Shown here: piece by piece, positions 13,600-23,967 of the stretch
How positions within the stretch are numbered: position 1 is the first letter of the stretch
Layout: every line of letters begins with the position of its first letter
From: Camarhynchus parvulus
Taxonomy: Eukaryota > Chordata > Aves > Passeriformes > Thraupidae
Direction: 5' to 3'
Assembly: GCF_901933205.1 (NCBI RefSeq)
Contig: NC_044573.1
Span: 47,893,493-47,957,492 of the forward strand
DNA: 64,000 nucleotides
Made by a program: the position numbers and the translations under genes
Notes under the pieces: model-generated
Told to the model about the DNA's origin: nothing
The model's input: only the letters and a program-made list of their open reading frames with translations
The model's database searches: none

Positions 13600-16500
13600 T
13601 CTGTTTTTCATAACAGTAATGCAAGTCTTGTTTTGTGTACACAAGAATGAAAGCAGGAGGAAAAAGGTGCACAGGCTAAGGAGATGGTTTTGGGCAGAAA
13701 GAAACAGACTTACTGTTTTCTGCACTCCTGCCTGTCCTGCCCCGTGGGAAAATCCCCATGGAGTAATCTATCTCTAGAATCACCTATAAATTTGTCTTGA
13801 AGATTTTTATTTGTTACAGATGAGGAAAGAGTTAACAAATCTCTGGTAAGTTTAGGGACCATGCTTGAGTTAACTCACTCGTCATCTTTAATTTAGTAGT
13901 CGGACAAGATGCGTAGGAAATCAAATAATGCAACAGTAAAAAAATATTATTGGTATTTTTGAGCTTTCTTTCCCATGCCAAAGGCTTTAACTAACCCAGC
14001 AACAAGTACAGCTTTTTATGCTACATTCTCTAAATCATGAACCCTGACTCTTGCCCAGAATTTGAACTACAGACACTCCATATAAATGCATGAGATTAAG
14101 GGCTTGGCCTTAATCTTGTATCTATTTTCTGTCTTTTCAGAATGGGCAGAATGGATAGTTGCTGTATTCTATTTTAAAATCCTCAGCCCTAATTGCATCC
14201 TTGGCACTAATGTTACTACTTTTTGTATATCATTATCATCCTGCTGTTAGACAGAATACAATGCCTAATCCCAATTTGTTCTTTTCTCGATTTTTGGACC
14301 TTTATGGGGTTCTTGAATTGCTGAAATATAACTACAATCCTGAACTTGTAACCTTGGGTAAAAATCTACTAGAAGAGTGCAATAACTAAGAATCCTTCTA
14401 TTTATCTCTGGAAAATCTAAATAATCTTATAGCATAATAGCCTTTTGTGTATGTAGATTTTTCCAATATTAACTATATTCCCAGCCATAATCCTTACCCT
14501 AGCCTTGCCAGAGGATCATTAATGCAAAATGCAAACACAGTAAGGGTCTTTATCAGAGTGAGCACTTCTCCTTACACGGTATGCTGGGAACAACTCAATA
14601 AAATAAGATTTTTAGACTTTATACTTCATAACTGAAACCCATAAACCTAAACTTACTTATAGAAAATGCATCAGTTTTGGTATAAAATTGAACACAAGGC
14701 TTCAAGCTACAGTTCTGATTTTAACTATCCATTGACCCAAATCCTAAACCAAGAATTTACAGAGGATATTGGTTACTAATCACTAATGGAGAATCAAGCA
14801 ATGAGGGAAATCATGACCTAAAAGATAATGTAATTGAGTGTCCGGGATATGTACAAGCCTTCTTATAATCATCTGAGGTGTTATGGAATTCAGAAATAAA
14901 CAAAACACCCAAAATTTTGAATTTTCCAACCTTAATCCCAAAGTAATGCTAATGCAATCATACCCAAAGTAAGAAGTAGTTTTTTTTAATATATGTACAT
15001 TAGACCTTATGAGCACCAGCCCCTTCTCCAATTTCCTTAGACCAGCTTCCTTTGTTCACTTTCTTTGGGTAGGGAAGGGGACAAATTCTGCCTCAAAGGA
15101 TTTAGTAGCATCTCATTTTCTTTGACAAATGCTGTTGCATTGACTTTTCGTGTCAAAGAGTGTGTTGAACAGAAACTTCATTACTGCCTGACAGCAATGA
15201 TCGTGTGTGTTATTCTGAGCAATGGGGATAAAAAGCGTTCAAAATGAGAGAGAAATCAATAATTGCAAGGCTGAGGGTTGCCTCCCTATTTGGCAAGCCC
15301 TGACTCCATTAAATACCCCTTTTTAAACACCCATTTGTGGGTTGCAGTTTAAATTACTGTTACTTTTGCAGTGTAAAGTCATATTCAACCATTGGTTGCT
15401 CCTTGTTTCCTTTCAATCAATAATTTAAAAGCACTTTAAAAACCTTAATTGAGTCTCAGGGTTCAGCAGTTGTGATAATGAATGTTGTCACTTGTAAGAA
15501 AGAAACCTGTTATGCCATGAGATCTTATAGCTACCTCAAATTCTTGTCTTTTTCATTTATATTTACTGCTTATCTATCAGTTTTTTGAGGTTTCAAGGGA
15601 AATGGTCACAGGAGAGAAAACTGATTATTCGAAAAATAGCCTTCTGATGGACCTGAAGGAAGTCTTTTAAAAAGAGTGAGATAATATTAAGCAGTTTATA
15701 CCATGCAGATAGGTTGTGAAAAGATTTTAAAGGAAGATTCTTGCAAAAAAACCTAGAAACATTCAGTATTGCCAGGTCAGATTGACCTTCTCTCATTTTT
15801 CACATTTTTGTTATGAATATTACTGCAAAAAACCCAAACAAAATCCAGGACTCCAATGCCACCTTTTGTTTACACTGATGATTAAGCACACTTACAGAAG
15901 ACCTGTGAAGCTAGAGAAACTTCCATGTTAGGCATCAGTAAAAACATAATAGCAAAGCAATCCATAAACTGACATGAAATATGTACAGGGTCTCCTAGGT
16001 TGCTTTCACCTCAGTGAAGTTATTACATGCATATCACACTGCAAGTTACTGGGAGAAAAAGAAATAATTGCATGTTCCCCAGTGAAAGGGTAAATCCCAA
16101 GTATGAGTATAAATAATATTGAACATTAGTAGTATATTGATATATCTCCTTTTATCTCCATAATCTACTATTCTTTTGAACATACATTTTTTTCTTAAAG
16201 TGATACTGATTAGTGCCATCCTGATTTCTCAAAGTTTTCACCTGTTGGTGTGTTAGAAAACATTCTTCTCTTCAGATTGAGAAGAGTTGAAATAATGAGG
16301 TTTTTTATTCTTTTGATACAAGATTCCAGGTTTAGAAATGAACTTGAAGATTATGTGCTCTCAGCCATAGAAAGTAATTTCTCTTCTTGTGGAGCTCTAT
16401 ATGACAGTATGACAGAACTGGTTTTTTTCAGTTAGGCAGACATAGAGAAGTCTGATTTCAAATATATGATACCATAAATCCAGGCTGTGGAAATATCATG

Positions 16501-16600
16501 CTGACCAGCTGATGCTTCATCTACTCTATTTTTCAAAGCATTTTCCAAACCACTTGTTGGTGGTTTTTTGACACTTTACCTCATGTCAGCTTCTAAACTA

Positions 16601-16780
16601 AGAGTTAGAAAGGTTGAGATTGGAAGGGGCCTCTAGATACTGCCTAATCCAATCATCTCCCCTGTTCAAGTAGAGTCACTGAGGACAGGTTGCCCAAGAC
16701 TATGTCCAGTCAGGTTTTGGGTATCTCCACAGGTACCAATGGATATGAATGCCTAAAACTTATTTACCTATTGCACCTAC
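16601..16780 (-). mobile_element. CR1 LINE fragment, antisense
   Basis: This is a CR1 fragment in reverse orientation. Read on the plus strand it starts with a degraded 3' end (GAGTTAGAAAGGTTGAGATT, then GGAAGGGGCCTCTAGA). It continues with the CR1 landmarks TAATCCAATCATCTCCCCTG, CAAGTAGAGTCACTGAGG, ACAGGTTGCCCAAGACTATG and GGTTTTGGGTATCTCCACAG. The stretch to about 16780 (AACTTATTTACCTATTGCACC) looks like a worn version of the CR1 segment encoding the ORF2 HWNRLP-type block. The 3' octamer region is eroded and the element is heavily diverged. The 3' end differs from the copy at 6986, so it is probably another CR1 subfamily. Confidence 0.85.
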
Positions 16781-17345
16781 TCCAGGGGAGGTTACTCTAA
16801 GTATGGTGGCAACCACCACACTGGGTGTCTGGCTTGTGGGATGTGTGCATTATGGATCAGAGGAAATGCAAACACTGTCCCTTCCAAATAAAAGCCTCAT
16901 ATGGGACACTTTCCCCCTTATCCTCCTGCCTTCAAGCAGAAGTGTTTTTACCTTCAGGGGTACTGCAGTTTCTATCAGAGTCAGGCAAGACTCCAGAAAG
17001 TTTCTCTATGTGGTGTCTGCTCTGAGTGTGGTCTGATCCATGGGACACCTTCAGATTTGAGACTGCTGACTGCTGCGCTCCAAGCAGGAAGGGTGCCATG
17101 AGGGCCAGCACTGCAGCAACCTTCCTTCCTTTTTCTACTCCTGAGAAGGCTTTTTCTCCCCCTTTGTTGAGGTTACTTCAAGCAGTCACAAGGACCCGTG
17201 ACTGTCCTTTGAAGGTCTCCCCATCCTCCTCGTGCAGGCAGTGGGAGGGACAGAAGGGGGCCCAGGGTTTTGTAGGCAGTCTGAGCCCAGGCTGAATTCA
17301 GGCAGACTGCAAGATGAAATGTAGGTACCAGGGGTCCTGGCATGA
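16781..17345. other. GC-richer non-coding patch beside CR1
   Basis: This segment is visibly richer in G and C than its surroundings and carries several overlapping plus-strand ORFs of 66-95 codons in different frames (16749-17295). None shows a recognisable domain, and their overlap in several frames argues against coding. It could be a worn LTR or other old repeat. I saw no paired long terminal repeats, primer-binding site or polypurine tract to support that. Confidence 0.4.
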
Positions 17346-18119
17346 AGGTTCAGCCTCCCCAGCACAGCATCTTTGCAGCTCTTACCATCTGGACTTTCTT
17401 ACACAGGCAGTTTCGTCTGCCACCTGCTTCATACCCCAGCTTCTCTTCTGAGGTTGATCCCATCTGGTTTTAGCTCCTTTTTCTGCACTGTAGAACACCA
17501 CAACTCTCTAACCAGACACTGTGCACATTTCTACATAGACACCATCCATTCCCTTAGGAAGAGTAATATTATTTACAGTTAAAATGTTTTCTAATTCATT
17601 GAATCACCAAGGAATAGCAAATGTGGAAAATAATGAGCATCATTACTCTCCCACTAAAACCACACCTCCCTTTACCAGCTCTCATTTACAGCCTTGGAAA
17701 TATTAAAGTTTAAGTTGACCCTGCAGAGATCAGCGCATGGTAGTATTGTGCTTTTGCAGATATCAGTGTTATGTTAATGCCCCAGTACAACAAAAAGCTG
17801 ATTGACATTTTCATTGTTGTATTCATGGCTGTTTATTAACATGGAATGAGGCAGTCCAGGAGCAATGAACGACATCCTTTTCTCACAGCCACTCTTTCAG
17901 AGCACTCAGCCATCTGCTGGCTTGTCTACCTGCGATAATCACTCCTTCTCCCTGCCAAATTTTGTGCTGCACCATGCATGACATTTCAAATTATTTGATG
18001 GACTAATTTGCATTTTTCAAATAACTTCACATATAAATTAATTTCAGTCTATGGTTAATCTGCCCTTCCACAAGCAGCGTTATGGAAAGACACTGATAAA
18101 TGCAAACTTTGCCTGTTCT
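17346..18119. other. Gene-free stretch, AT-rich end
   Basis: There is no supportable gene. The part from about 17950 to 18060 is AT-rich, contains an ATTTGCAT octamer (18006-18013) and several TAAT/ATTA cores, and could be a conserved non-coding element. That is only an impression from composition. Confidence 0.4.
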
Positions 18120-18560
18120 GAGTACATCAGAGAGGGAGGCCAGGGCTGCTGGGGTAAGTTCGGGGGTAAGGGGGTTGGAGAGGCATGCATGAGGGGTGTC
18201 TGAACTAGATTGTGATAGTAGCAGGGTATTCAGGAGTGTTATGCTTTGTGTGCATGGCTGTCAGGCAGAAGGACAGGAGCATGCTGTAGCCGTGATGTGC
18301 TCTTTTCTGTGGTGCTGGTGTGCCTGGGAGAGCTGAGGCAGCAGCCCAGGCTTTTCAGGCAGTGGAAACCAGGAGATTTGCTTCCCCCTCACCAGCCAAG
18401 CCTTTGTCAAATCCATCCCTTGTACCTGTCCTGCCCACCTTTCAACTGCTGCCCTGACTGGGTGCCTGAGTCCCATCAAAGGCAGCAAAGGGCAGATGGG
18501 GGATCAGCAGACAGGTGTCCAGTTGTAGTAGCTTCTGTCAGGAGCTGAACAAAAAATAAA
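18120..18560 (+). other. GC-richer patch with G4 motif and ORF
   Basis: This is a GC-rich island in AT-rich surroundings. It starts with five G runs that fit a canonical quadruplex (18134-18174). Within the G4 is a consensus-like splice donor, GTAAGT at 18154-18159. A 100-codon plus-strand ORF (18246-18548) follows, and its stop is followed within about 10 bp by AATAAA (about 18553). The predicted peptide is rich in Cys, Pro, Arg and Ser and matches no family I recognise. There is no obvious promoter. It might be an exon of an unannotated non-coding RNA, an old retrocopy end, or chance. I do not call it a gene. Confidence 0.3.
18134..18174 (+). other. G-quadruplex motif, plus strand
   Basis: There are five guanine runs at 18134-18136, 18143-18145, 18151-18154, 18162-18166 and 18170-18174, with loops of 6, 5, 7 and 3 bases. 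This satisfies the usual G3+N1-7 rule. Whether it folds in the cell is unknown. Confidence 0.7.
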
Positions 18561-21439
18561 GGGCATAAAGCCTGAAGCATAACATTCCTGTCCCTAGATC
18601 TAACTTCAAATTAAACAAATAGTAAGTGAGAAAGGCAGAAAGACATCCCTCCTCCTTTTTCAATGTCATTTATACGATGGAACTGTAGATACTCAAATCT
18701 GTATGACCTGAGCAACTCTGAGCTAAGCTGTTATGGAGATATGTCCTCCTTCATAAAGAGTACTTCCAAATGATGCAATTAAACCTTCTTATTATGAGTT
18801 TTCAACAGATTGAAAGAGTAAATTGCACATCCAAGGGCAACCCCACCAGCCAAAATTTTCCAGCTTCAGATTCCATGGCTGCTCCAAAAGATTTCCTTTT
18901 CTGACTGACACCATGTCTTCCACAGCACAGATATCACAGCCTCTTCTGATGCTGTGGGACAGGTGACAGGCTGTAGGAAAAACTTCCCAAAAATGTTACA
19001 AGCGATTTGCAATGGGAAATACAATAATTAATGCACAAAATACTGCATGTCTCCAGGATCTACAAAGTCTTTGGGGAAGTTGTTGTTGTCTTTATTTTCT
19101 GTGATTATAAACCTGCTCTCTACAATGCTAATTTTCCAGGTTACCTAAATGCCAGTTTTTATCCACTGTGTTAAAAAGTCTGGCTAAAAATTAAGGACGT
19201 ATTCTCAAGGTTGGCAGATTCAAAGTATGACGAATTTTCCTTGTGGAATGCACTTCAAAGTCCTTGCACATGCTAAAATGATTGATTTTTATCAAGAACA
19301 ATCAATTAGTTTTTTTATTTCATCAGTCCATCTGAAAAACAAGAAATGTTTGTTTGTGTGATGGAAAAGGAACTTTTTAATGAAAAAATTTTAGTTTATT
19401 AGTAGTCTTCCACATGTTCATTAGAGAAAAATGCCATAAACACAATCTACCATAAAGTTCTGAGAAAGTATCGACATTGTCCTCTTTCATTTTACTTAGT
19501 TTTAAAGAAGAATTCAGCTGCACTTATTAAACATCTCTACACTGAGAGAAGTGGATATGTGAGGGTCCTTTGTTCACACTGGGGTTTTTTGTCAGATACC
19601 CAATGCGAATAGTTAATGGTTCTAACCAATTGTAATATCTAACACCTTCCGTACATCAGAAGAGTGCCTGGAATCTTGAGCAATCTTATCTGTAGCAATT
19701 TATAGCAATCTCCCACAGTGAATTAAATAATTATAAAATTTTTTATTAACTTAATTTAGAGAAAAGCTGGAATCCCTCAAATTTTTTCCTTAAGGGGAAA
19801 CATACATGGTACTGCAGTTTAGAAAAAGGATTTAAACATTATGTGTTAGGTTTTAGGCTTTCAGGAGTGAGGCAAGGAGAAACCAAATGGTTCATAAATT
19901 GAGCTGCTTCTATGAGACTAGTTTATCTCTCATAAAAATGTGAAGCCAAATGAGAAATCTCTTGAGGTATTGGACTAAGGCCAGTAGCCTCTAAGTAACA
20001 TTTACAAGAAATTGTCACCAAAATGTGACCTCCTCCAATATCCTGAAGCCCCTTTAATTCATATGAAGTCCCAACAGCAACTGCAAAAATTAATATTCAT
20101 ATAAAGTATACAAGGACATGGAGGGATGCCCATGGTATTTTTCTGGATTTCACACTCTTCATGGTTTTTTTGAGAGGAAGGAAAGATACGAGACTCAAAT
20201 GTATGATACATACACTCATTCAGAATATGAATGATGTTTACCAAATGTTCTTCTTACTAACAGATTAAACAGCCCTATTTAATGCCAAAGGAAATCTAAA
20301 TCACTCTAATGACCTTTCCTGAGCTGCAGGAACTCATGTCTTCTCCATTCCATCAGATATTGTAGCATATTTCTGTAATTATGCATGAGGAATATGTAAA
20401 TGCAACTACTGTATAAAAGAAAAGAGAATATATGCTAAAAAAAGCTATTGAAAACATTTCTGCTTAATGCTACCAGAAAATTCTTACGCTTTGGGAATAA
20501 GAGTAATAAATTGTGTTTGTTTCCTAGGCACTCACAGTGCCACACCGATGTAGTCACAAAGCCCTTTAAAACCTGTAACGTATTCATCCTTACAACAATT
20601 CAGTGAGGAAAGAAAACCATCTTGCTCATTTCATACTGAATGGAAATACAGAGAAACACCATTATTTACACAGAGTTACGTGAGAACGTTGTGCCTCAAA
20701 AATATTCAAAGAGCAGTCTAGCTGCTCTCCCATCTTCCCTCCCGTATCAAGAAAACCACACTTCTTTTTCCAGTCAGTAATAGATTAATAGAATGCAAGC
20801 ACAGACAGCGAACCTTACACTGAGAACATATCAATGAAACTGAGGGATTGGATTTTTTAGAAATTCTTCCCAAGGCTTCTTAAAGATTTTTTCGACCTTA
20901 TGCAATATCTGGGATTGCCCACCAGCATTGCTGAAACCACTGTCCCTCTGGTGTTTTGCAAATTATATGATGAAGCTATCTGTACAATACCAATCCGCCT
21001 CTCCTGTTAGGGACTCTTTTTCCAAATGCAGCTGAAATCACGGCAGGAGCAGAGAGGGTGAAAAGGAATGAGGCTCAAAGACAGAAACACGAATGTGGGT
21101 GGAAGGGTTGAAGACTGGAGTACTGGGCAAAACTGGGAACAAACAGATCAATTATAGGAGGGTTAAAAATCAGAACAGCTAGGGACAAAGCAGCAGAAAA
21201 AATGAACAAGCAGAGGAATGGTTCAGTGCAGAGGAAACCCTTGAGACAGCAAGACCCTTCTGCCAGAAGCAGGGAAAGATCCCAAGGAAGTAGGGAAAAA
21301 AAAAACAGGCAAAAAAATGGGCTAAGTCCAGGCTATTAATGGACAGAAGAGCATTGAATATGAACAGAGAAAAGGAGGTTAGTATTGAAAACTTTGATGG
21401 CAGGATGTTGGTCGGATAAAGGAGCCTTCCAGAAGGCAG
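18561..21439. other. Gene-free AT-rich stretch
   Basis: I see no gene, RNA gene or recognised transposon. The stretch has scattered A and T runs, and 20990-21400 is purine-rich on the plus strand. Reading frames are under 65 codons. Confidence 0.6.
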
Positions 21440-21806
21440 GAATGTCCTCTTGTCCTGTTGCTGGTTGCCTGTGAGGAGAAACTCACCCCCACCTGGCTAC
21501 AGCCTCCTTTCAGGCAGATGTAGAGAGTGATAAGGTCACCCCTGAACCTCCTTTTTTCTCCAGGCTAAACATACCCATTTCCCACAGCCACGCCTCATAA
21601 GACTTGTGCTCCAAGTCTTCCCCAATTCTGTTGCCCTTCTCGAGACGTGCTCCAGCACCTCCCTGTTCTTCTTGCAGTGCAGGGGCCCAGAACTTGACAG
21701 GACTCACCAGTGCTGAGTACAGGGAGACAATCTCTTCCCTGGTCCTGTTGGCCACATTATTCTGGATACAACCCAGGATACCACAGGCCTTCTTTCCCCT
21801 GCTTTT
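21440..21806 (-). mobile_element. CR1 LINE fragment with ORF2 relic, antisense
   Basis: Read on the plus strand this is reverse-complement CR1: CTTGTCCTGTTGCTGGTTGC, CCCCCACCTGGCTACAGCCT, TCTCCAGGCTAAACA, CCTCATAAGACTTGTGCTCC, ACGTGCTCCAGCACCTCCCT and CAGTGCTGAGTACAGGGA, ending in a worn CCACAGGCCTTCTTTCCCCT block near 21806. On the minus strand the frame at 21755-21510 preserves ORF2 motifs: SLYSALV (residues 11-17), KFWAP (21-25), LEHKSYE (48-54) and MFSLEKK (62-68). Intact elements have a few more residues between SALV and FWAP, and here that piece is deleted. The middle is out of frame. The 3' UTR and octamers are absent. It is a dead relic. Confidence 0.92.
21510..21755 (-). pseudogene. 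CR1 ORF2 reverse-transcriptase C-terminal relic
   Basis: This 81-codon open frame lies inside the antisense CR1 fragment. It keeps the order of conserved ORF2 blocks downstream of the reverse transcriptase core: SLYSALV, FWAP, LEHKSYE and FSLEK. Between FWAP and LEHKSYE the residues do not fit the family, consistent with compensating frameshifts or a short deletion. The catalytic core and endonuclease are missing, so the product could not be active. It is a decayed coding remnant and its apparent ATG is not a real start. Confidence 0.8.
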
Positions 21807-23389
21807 AAGCAGTTCTCCTAATTTGCCATTCTTATTCCTCCTTTTTTTCTGTTCTGTAAGATACCTTCACGATGATTTGGAGACTTCTCAGCTTTCTTAA
21901 GCTCATCCTAAGCCACTGCACACATCATTTATTCTGCTCTTCTCATATAATTCAAGCTCTGTATTAAAGACATCTGTAGAATACCTTTGTAGAATGGCAA
22001 ATATCATTGGTACCTCTGTGTTTGCATTTATTTGCATTTAATATATGAAGGATGGTAGAAGTAAAGTTAATCCTTAATATGTGTGTACCTATATCTTTTT
22101 TAATAACTTAGCACAATTGCTGCCCTTCCTCCAGTACTCTTCCCAATTTGCATGTGTTATGATTAGGTTTAATTTAAACCCTACAGAATCATCCTGCAGA
22201 GGTTCATACCCATACTTTGGAGACAGAATATGACTTTTACTGGTTTTAAAGTATCACGCTTCTAGTCAGCCTCAGAGTTGTATGGACTTTTCAGATCTTC
22301 AGGCAATATTATTAGTGTATGTTCAACATGCACCTAATGGAACGTTTTTAGTGCAACTGTCTTACCATGAGCAGCTCTGGGCATGGCACTGCTCTTCTGG
22401 AAACTGGATATGTGTACTTTCTACCCTTGTTCATCACCATCCACACCAAGACTGTATCTCTCTTCTGATTCTTTTTTTTTTGGTGTGTCTTCCACAGTTT
22501 TTTTGAGGAATATGACATGAATTTTCAGCCCTTTCTCTGAAAAAACCCCCAATCTGTTGTATCTGTTTCCTAGAAATAGCTGTATACACAGTGCTTAACT
22601 TTATACTTAATTGATGCAAATAAGTGAATGTTGTAGCCTCATTTCTACAAAACTTTAGTGTCATGAACAAAATAGTTGCAAACAAACAAATCTAACTAGA
22701 AATCCAGTATTTCTAACCCTGTTTTCTTAGCAACACATAGGGATGTATCCACAAGAGCTATGTAGATGGTTGCCTCTGCAGGTGGAGAAGTGAGATATTT
22801 TTCAAGGAGGTACCTGATGTTTCAAGTTTTCCCTCTTTTACTATGGGGCAAGAATAGAGAGGTTAACTTTTTATATGACTATAGCCTTAAGAATAATTTC
22901 TTATATGGCTATAGCTAATATCTGAGGGTTAGGATTTTTATCCCTTGGTAGAACCCTACTTTCTTATCCTTTGATGAGGCAATAAATTTTTTTGAAGGAG
23001 GTTCTTACCTCAACAAGTTTCCCATTCTCTCTATGAACAGCAGCAAACCAGAGCTTGAGTGCACTGATCATCAGCAGTGATTGTGAAACAGCCCAGGAGC
23101 CTTTAGAAATACAAATCTAAGGAGTAAATTCCTCTGTTCTGTGCTTCCACTGCAGTTGGTGATTATTATTAAAAAAAGTTATTTGATCTTTGATTCCAAC
23201 ACAAGCTGTACCTAGGCATGAGGATTTTTGGAGAAATGCTGTTACACTTCTTCGCCCTGCTGTTTCCTTATTGATTGAAGAATACTTTTTGAAAGCTATC
23301 ACTTTCCCAATAGATTGTGTCTTCAACAAACCCTATGCAATCATTGCAGAAATTTAGTATTTTAGCTAGTGAGACATGAATGCCTAAAT
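21807..23389. other. Gene-free AT-rich stretch
   Basis: I see no supportable gene. The stretch contains two ATTTGCAT octamers (22030-22037 and 22146-22153) and a 30-bp-period near-duplication (22871-22916). T runs at about 22470-22480 and 22495-22505 lie near CAG dinucleotides but do not define an exon. Confidence 0.6.
22871..22916. repeat. 30-bp-period partial duplication
   Basis: TTATATGACTATAGCC at 22871-22886 is repeated as TTATATGGCTATAGCT at 22901-22916 (14 of 16 identical). It is a short, slightly diverged local duplication. Confidence 0.6.
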
Positions 23390-23445
23390 GAAAAAAAAAA
23401 AAACAGCCAAAAACAAAACAACAAACAAAGCAAACCAAATACAAC
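23390..23445 (+). repeat. A-rich, CAAA-type low complexity
   Basis: This is an A run of about 13 followed by irregular CAAA/CAAAA units. It sits immediately upstream of the 5' truncation point of the next CR1 fragment, so the LINE appears to have inserted in or beside an A-rich site, or the two have since become adjacent. Confidence 0.8.
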
Positions 23446-23454
23446 GCTGAAAAA

Positions 23455-23967
23455 TTGAGTCCTGTGCGCAGGTTTGGGCACCACAATATAGAAAAGACAT
23501 TAAGATATTGGGAAACATGCAGAGGGCCACAAGGACAGTAAACCACCTTGAGGGGAAGCTGTATGGCTGAGGTCACTTGGTCTGTTGGGCGCAGAGGAGA
23601 CTGAGGGGAGACCTCATCACACTCTTCAACTTCCTTGTGAGGCAAAGAGGAGGGGCAGGCACTGATCTCTTCAGTCTGGGGAGCAGTGATAGAACCTGGG
23701 ACAATGGCTTGAAGTTGTGTCAGGGGAGAGTTAGGCTGGATATTAGAAAGATGTTCTTCACCCCGAGGATGGCTGGGCACTGGAACAGGCTCCCCAGGGA
23801 AATACTCACAGCACCAAGCCCGACAGAATCCAAACAAGTGTTTGGACAATGCTCCCAGCACGTGGTGTGACTCTTAGGGTGTTGTACACAGGGTCAGGAT
23901 CTGGACTTGATGATCCTTGAGGGTGCCTTCCAACTCAGCTTATTTTGTGAGAGTCTGACTCTGTTAT
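23455..23967 (+). mobile_element. CR1 LINE fragment with in-frame ORF2 tail
   Basis: This is the best-preserved CR1 copy in the window, about 510 bp in sense orientation. It begins near TGCGCAGGTTTGGGCACC (encoding the QFWAP-type region). It runs through CTGAGGGGAGACCTCATCAC, GGATATTAGAAAGATG, GGGCACTGGAACAGG and CAAGCCCGACAGAATCC to a 3' end with TGATGATCCTTGAGGG and CCTTCCAACTCAGC. The terminal octamers are degraded near 23967. The 197-codon minus-strand frame at 23268-23861 is an antisense artefact of this element. The copy belongs to the same 3' end type as 6986-7265. Confidence 0.95.
23577..23870 (+). pseudogene. CR1 ORF2 C-terminal remnant (open frame)
   Basis: A 97-codon open frame matches the C-terminal tail of the CR1 ORF2 polyprotein, which in intact elements follows the endonuclease and reverse transcriptase domains. 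Visible family blocks are RRLRGDLI (residues 7-14), DRT in a partly eroded SDRTRGN-type block (38-40), LDIRKMFFTPR (54-64) and HWNRLPRE (68-75). The frame has stayed open across the conserved tail, but upstream sequence encoding catalysis is gone and the first ATG is accidental. No function is expected. It could be mistaken for a small gene by automated annotation. Confidence 0.85.

Larger units (their letters stand above)
7511..16600. other. Gene-free AT-rich stretch
   Basis: I see no supportable gene or transposon. Minor structures are a 13-bp direct repeat (8741-8753 and 8768-8780), a pyrimidine tract (about 9590-9622) next to two G runs (9639-9644 and 9650-9653), and a 19-bp-period duplication (13565-13599). 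A short GC-richer patch lies at about 10680-10790. A short CpG-containing segment lies at about 11535-11565. Reading frames are all under 85 codons and show no family motifs. Confidence 0.6.

Noticed and set aside
16781..17345. Endogenous retrovirus or solo LTR
   Set aside because: The GC-rich composition is suggestive, but I found no paired repeats, primer-binding site, polypurine tract or retroviral protein motifs. No retroviral coding sequence was recognised anywhere in the window.
23268..23861. 197-codon minus-strand ORF, the longest in the window
   Set aside because: Most of it is the antisense strand of the CR1 fragment at 23455-23967 and the A-rich tract. The sense strand explains the sequence and the peptide has low-complexity stretches.
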